The translations under genes and the position numbers were made by a program. The notes beneath the pieces are model-generated. The model had not been told where the DNA came from. It was given only the letters and a program-made list of their open reading frames with translations, and made no database searches. This document shows positions 5,121 to 7,513 of a DNA stretch of 7,513 nucleotides, in pieces. This DNA comes from an uncultured Erysipelotrichaceae bacterium (GTDB lineage: Bacteria > Bacillota_I > Bacilli_A > RF39 > UBA660): positions 1 through 7,513 of the forward strand of contig CADBRL010000072.1 in NCBI GenBank assembly GCA_902797105.1, read 5' to 3'. The stretch's first letter is position 1, and every line of letters begins with the position of its first letter.

Positions 5121-5834
5121 ATGTATAAAGATATATTTGTTAATTTAGGTTTATTATATCCAGATTTTTATGAGAGTTATGAAAAATTTTATATGGAAAG
5201 ATTTATTTATTCAAGTACAGAAATTGAAGGAATAAAAACAAAAGAAGAGAGAAAATTATTTGTAAATACTATATATAAAGCATTTTATGAAACTTATAAT
5301 TTTAATAAATCTGGAAAATTAGATGTAACAATGATAAAAAATATTGGTAATATAATTAATGAGGAAAGGGGACTTGATGGTTTTAGAATAATTAATGTTT
5401 ATCCTGGTGATTATGCAACATTTGTGCCAGTTTCCCCATATCAGATATATCCTCAGTTATACTCACTTCTAGATAATTATTATAATGTATGGAATATTTT
5501 AGAACCATTTATGCGAGAAGCAATGTTTCACATTAATTTTATGAGAATACACCCTTTTGAAGATGGCAATAAAAGATGTGCTAAAATTATACTTGCAAGT
5601 AATTTATTAAAATCATTTTATGCTCCGATTATTATAACTGAAGAAGATACTTTGGAATATTATGGATATATTAATAATTGTGATTATAATGGTTTTGCAG
5701 AATTTTTAAAACAACGTTCTAAACTTGAAATGGATACTTTAGTAAGTTTATTTAAAATGAAATATAACATACCTATGGATGAAACACCGGATGTATTTAA
5801 AGGTAAGAAAGGTCCTAAGTTAACTAGAAAATGA
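5121..5834 (+). CDS. Fic-domain protein with Doc-like GNKR loop
   Basis: A 237-residue, probably cytoplasmic Fic-fold protein. The active-site loop is HPFEDGNKRCAK (144-155). The catalytic His144, Asp148, Gly149, Asn150 and Arg152 are present, but the second loop glycine of the canonical HPFx(D/E)GNGRxxR is Lys151 and the second Arg is Lys155. GNKR is the loop of Doc, a Fic-fold kinase of EF-Tu; canonical Fic enzymes AMPylate target proteins. A flap-like strand pair follows G87-F-R (about 87-105). Near the N-terminus, SSTEIEG (31-37) fits the (S/T)xxxE(G/N) inhibitory motif of class II Fic proteins, so autoinhibition is likely. AAAGGAG five bases before ATG 5121 fixes the start; an upstream in-frame TTG at 5067 lies in the promoter. 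Whether it is a kinase, an AMPylator or inactive cannot be settled from sequence. The only candidate antitoxin nearby is the convergent RHH gene. Confidence 0.88.
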   Translation: MYKDIFVNLGLLYPDFYESYEKFYMERFIYSSTEIEGIKTKEERKLFVNTIYKAFYETYNFNKSGKLDVTMIKNIGNIINEERGLDGFRIINVYPGDYATFVPVSPYQIYPQLYSLLDNYYNVWNILEPFMREAMFHINFMRIHPFEDGNKRCAKIILASNLLKSFYAPIIITEEDTLEYYGYINNCDYNGFAEFLKQRSKLEMDTLVSLFKMKYNIPMDETPDVFKGKKGPKLTRK

Positions 5835-5860
5835 TAAGATTTATTTCTTATCATTTTCTA
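5825..5860. terminator. Shared bidirectional terminator formed by two gene ends
   Basis: A perfect 15-bp inverted repeat, 5825-5839 with 5846-5860 (arms TAGAAAATGATAAGA / TCTTATCATTTTCTA), has a 6-nt loop. The left arm includes the last codons and TGA stop of fic; the right arm includes the last codons of the convergent RHH gene (stop 5843-5841). Each gene thus ends within the same hairpin. Confidence 0.75.
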
Positions 5861-6035
5861 TTTCATCATAATCTATTTCTATTTTTCCATATTTTTCTTC
5901 ATATTCTCTTATTCTTTGGTCTATTAAGTATTCAATTTCTTTATTAATACTTCTCTTATTCATAAGGGCTATTATTCTTAATTTATACCAAGCTTCTTCT
6001 TCAAATCTTATATTACTAGATACTATATTTTTCAT
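5841..6035 (-). CDS. Ribbon-helix-helix (Arc/MetJ-like) DNA-binding protein
   Basis: A 64-residue protein with the RHH pattern: a short beta strand SSNIRF (about 6-11), helix A EEEAWYKLRIIALMNKRS (about 12-29) and helix B starting INKEIEYLIDQRIREYEEK (about 30-48), then an acidic tail. RHH proteins dimerise through the strand, contact DNA with it and often bind tandem short repeats; many are antitoxins or autorepressors. ATG 6035 is preferred because AAAGGA (6051-6046) lies ten bases upstream; an in-frame ATG at 6044, adding three residues, has that site only one base away. It is convergent with fic and divergent from the surface protein gene, whose shared control region has a cluster of TACTA/TAGTA sites it may bind. 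The fold is fairly clear; targets and any antitoxin role are inference. Confidence 0.8.
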   Translation of the reverse strand: MKNIVSSNIRFEEEAWYKLRIIALMNKRSINKEIEYLIDQRIREYEEKYGKIEIDYDEIENDKK

Positions 6036-6070
6036 TTTATTCATGTCCTTTCAATTCATTAACATAATTG

Positions 6071-6164
6071 TACTATTTTAATACTAATTTAGTATAGATA
6101 TAAAATGCTACTATTTTGTGTCTATCATTACTATAACTTTTTATAGTAAACTCTATTTATAGTA
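6071..6164. promoter_or_regulatory. Divergent control region with seven TACTA/TAGTA sites
   Basis: The pentamer TACTA occurs at 6071, 6082, 6109 and 6129, and its complement TAGTA at 6090, 6144 and 6160. With this base composition well under one would be expected in 94 bp. Larger repeats are built from it: TACTATTTT at 6071 and 6109; TACTAATTTAGTA (6082-6094) as an inverted pair; TACTATAA/TTATAGTA (6129-6136/6141-6148) as a perfect 8-bp inverted repeat; TTTATAGTAA at 6140 and 6156. They cover the space between the RHH gene and the surface protein gene, fitting tandem half-sites for an RHH protein. A TACAAT -10 for the RHH gene (6072-6067) overlaps the first site. No clean -35/-10 pair is visible for the surface gene. 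Confidence 0.5.
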
Positions 6165-6176
6165 AGGAATGGTATC

Positions 6177-7469
6177 ATGAAGAAGTATAGAAAAATAATA
6201 TTATTAGTGTTTGTTTTATTAATTGTAATAACAAGCTTTTACTTAGGAAAGAACTTTGGTAAAGAAGAAGTTTATTTAGATGAAAGGTCAAAGCAAATAA
6301 AACAAGAAAATACTTTGTCAATGATGCTTGAAACGGAAGCAGGTAGTGGAAATTATGAAATGACTACAGCAAGTAGTTGGCCAACTGAAGGTTATGTTTT
6401 TAATAGTGAGCTTTCAAAATGTGAAAATGGTGGAGAATTATCCTGGGATGATATAAATAAAAAAGTTCTTATGAGTGGCAATACTTCTGATAAATGTTAT
6501 GTATATTTTGATAAAGCACCAATAACTTTAGCTGACTTTGTTATATCACAATATAATGGAATACAAGGAAATAATAAAATATATTTTCATGATAGTTCTT
6601 TAGCAAATGGAGCTGGAGATAACTCATATAGATACGCAGGAGCCAGTGACACAACAAATAATTATGTATGTTTCGGTTCAACCGAAAGTCCATGCCCAAC
6701 AAATAATTTATATAGAATAATCGGAGTATTTGATAGACAAGTTAAATTGATAAAAGCAACATTAGCAACATCAGATTTACTTGGCACAAATGGGCCATAT
6801 TATGGAGGCAACAAGTACGGATGGACTTCATTAAGCTCATGCTCAACTGATGTTGCATATAACAATGTAAACGAAATAATTTCTTTATCAAATAAAAATA
6901 TTATTGCAGCTCCTGGTATAAGTAGTGGTGCTGGTTGTAATAAGTGGAAATATTCAGAATTAAACAAATTAAATCTTAATACAAATTATATAAATAATAT
7001 TGGTGCATTATGGGCTTCTAAAATAGATAATACAGAATGGATTATAAGTAGTATTTCTGGCTCACTTGGCAATTTTTCTAGTGTAAATAATATATATAGT
7101 GAAGAAATAAATTCTCCCGATGAAACATACGGACCTAATGATGGTATATCAAAAATAGGATTGATGTATGTAAGTGATTATGGATATGCGGCAATTCCAG
7201 ATGCGTGGACAACCTCATTAAGTTCTTATAGCAACTCGGCGATAACAGCATTAAATTGGATGTATATAGGAGATACTGAGTGGACAATTTCTCGAAGTTC
7301 TAACGATACCGGGAGTTCTTCTTCAATTTTTTCAACAGGATATTTGAATACTTCTGATACGCAATCTAATCAAGAGTCACCATATGTAAGACCTACTTTC
7401 TATCTGAATCCTGATGTTTCTTACAAATCCGGTTCTGGAACCCAATCTGACCCAATAATTATTAATTAA
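6177..7469 (+). CDS. Membrane-anchored extracellular Ser/Asn-rich protein, function unknown
   Basis: A 430-residue protein starting with a basic, hydrophobic segment (KKYRK then about 7-23) that acts as a signal anchor or signal peptide; no lipobox, AxA site or LPxTG is seen. The outside part is rich in Ser, Asn, Tyr and Gly. It has six cysteines in the whole protein, all extracellular and falling into pairs (82/107, 165/173, 222/254) that could be disulfides. Residues 178-205 (LYRIIGVFDRQVKLIK onward) and 326-430 (KIGLMYVSDYGYA, NWMYIGDTEWTISRSS, VRPTFYLNPDV, SGSGTQSDPI) resemble a surface-protein family I recall from low-GC gut Bacillota; its function is not known to me. AAGGA (6164-6168), eight bases before the ATG, supports the start. 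It is divergent from the RHH gene and monocistronic. Adhesin or envelope roles are guesses. Confidence 0.8.
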   Translation: MKKYRKIILLVFVLLIVITSFYLGKNFGKEEVYLDERSKQIKQENTLSMMLETEAGSGNYEMTTASSWPTEGYVFNSELSKCENGGELSWDDINKKVLMSGNTSDKCYVYFDKAPITLADFVISQYNGIQGNNKIYFHDSSLANGAGDNSYRYAGASDTTNNYVCFGSTESPCPTNNLYRIIGVFDRQVKLIKATLATSDLLGTNGPYYGGNKYGWTSLSSCSTDVAYNNVNEIISLSNKNIIAAPGISSGAGCNKWKYSELNKLNLNTNYINNIGALWASKIDNTEWIISSISGSLGNFSSVNNIYSEEINSPDETYGPNDGISKIGLMYVSDYGYAAIPDAWTTSLSSYSNSAITALNWMYIGDTEWTISRSSNDTGSSSSIFSTGYLNTSDTQSNQESPYVRPTFYLNPDVSYKSGSGTQSDPIIIN

Positions 7470-7483
7470 ACAATGTATATACC

Positions 7484-7505
7484 AAAAGCCAATAATTGGC
7501 TTTTT
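7484..7505 (+). terminator. Intrinsic terminator after the surface protein gene
   Basis: AAAAGCCAA (7484-7492) pairs with TTGGCTTTT (7496-7504), a 9-bp stem with a TAA loop, ending in a run of five T (7501-7505). It begins 15 bases after the TAA stop. Confidence 0.85.
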
Positions 7506-7513
7506 AATTTATC

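Noticed and set aside
6177..6260. Type IV prepilin or lipoprotein signal in the surface protein
   Set aside because: No Gly-Phe-type prepilin cleavage site precedes the hydrophobic stretch and there is no lipobox cysteine; a signal anchor or ordinary signal peptide fits better.
1..7513. CRISPR array, tRNA, rRNA gene, insertion sequence or attachment site
   Set aside because: No spaced direct repeats of CRISPR length, no cloverleaf, no transposase or integrase and no terminal inverted repeats were seen. The 13-nt 16S-like stretch at 4970-4982 has no other rRNA sequence around it, so it is not an rRNA fragment.

Overview
The window is very AT-rich (roughly 70% A+T by eye), with compact genes, short intergenic gaps, AAGGAG-type ribosome binding sites and sigma-A-like promoters. 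This fits a low-GC Bacillota/Bacilli-type bacterium. The C-terminal style of the last protein resembles surface proteins I associate with gut Bacilli/RF39-like metagenomic genomes; that is recall, not a search. TGA is used as a stop (two genes end in TGA) and Trp is TGG, so this is the standard bacterial code, not the Mycoplasma code.

Layout. 1-64: tail of a gene entering from the left, closed by a bidirectional terminator. 89-343 (-): a small Xre/Cro regulator whose promoter contains a perfect 16-bp palindrome in its -35/-10 spacer. 447-2165 (+): an acyl-CoA-synthetase-like AMP-forming adenylating enzyme, divergent from the regulator and with its own terminator. 2247-4863 (+): a two-gene phosphorelay operon, made of a 7-TM hybrid histidine kinase (HisKA-HATPase-REC) and an Hpt-REC protein, with no DNA-binding or enzymatic output domain in either. 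4864-5120: a gap without a conventional gene that holds a strong candidate for a new structured RNA of about 160 nt. It has an extended -10 promoter, four consecutive hairpins, an exposed 13-nt segment identical to the 3' end of 16S rRNA, and a 12-bp intrinsic terminator. A possible mini-gene lies antisense to it. 5121-5834 (+): a Fic protein with a Doc-like GNKR active-site loop and a class II-type inhibitory motif. 5841-6035 (-): a ribbon-helix-helix (RHH) regulator convergent with fic; the two genes share one 15-bp terminator stem made from their own 3' coding ends. 6036-6176: a divergent control region with seven TACTA/TAGTA pentamers. 6177-7469 (+): an N-terminally membrane-anchored, Ser/Asn-rich extracellular protein, followed by a terminator.

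How the genes may work together (inference). Two neighbourhoods share a logic: a small DNA-binding protein is divergent from a larger effector gene, with a repeat-rich control region between them (Xre/adenylating enzyme; RHH/surface protein). The kinase operon senses an unknown signal at the membrane and must pass phosphate to a partner encoded elsewhere. The structured RNA between the phosphorelay and fic is the best candidate for something undescribed.
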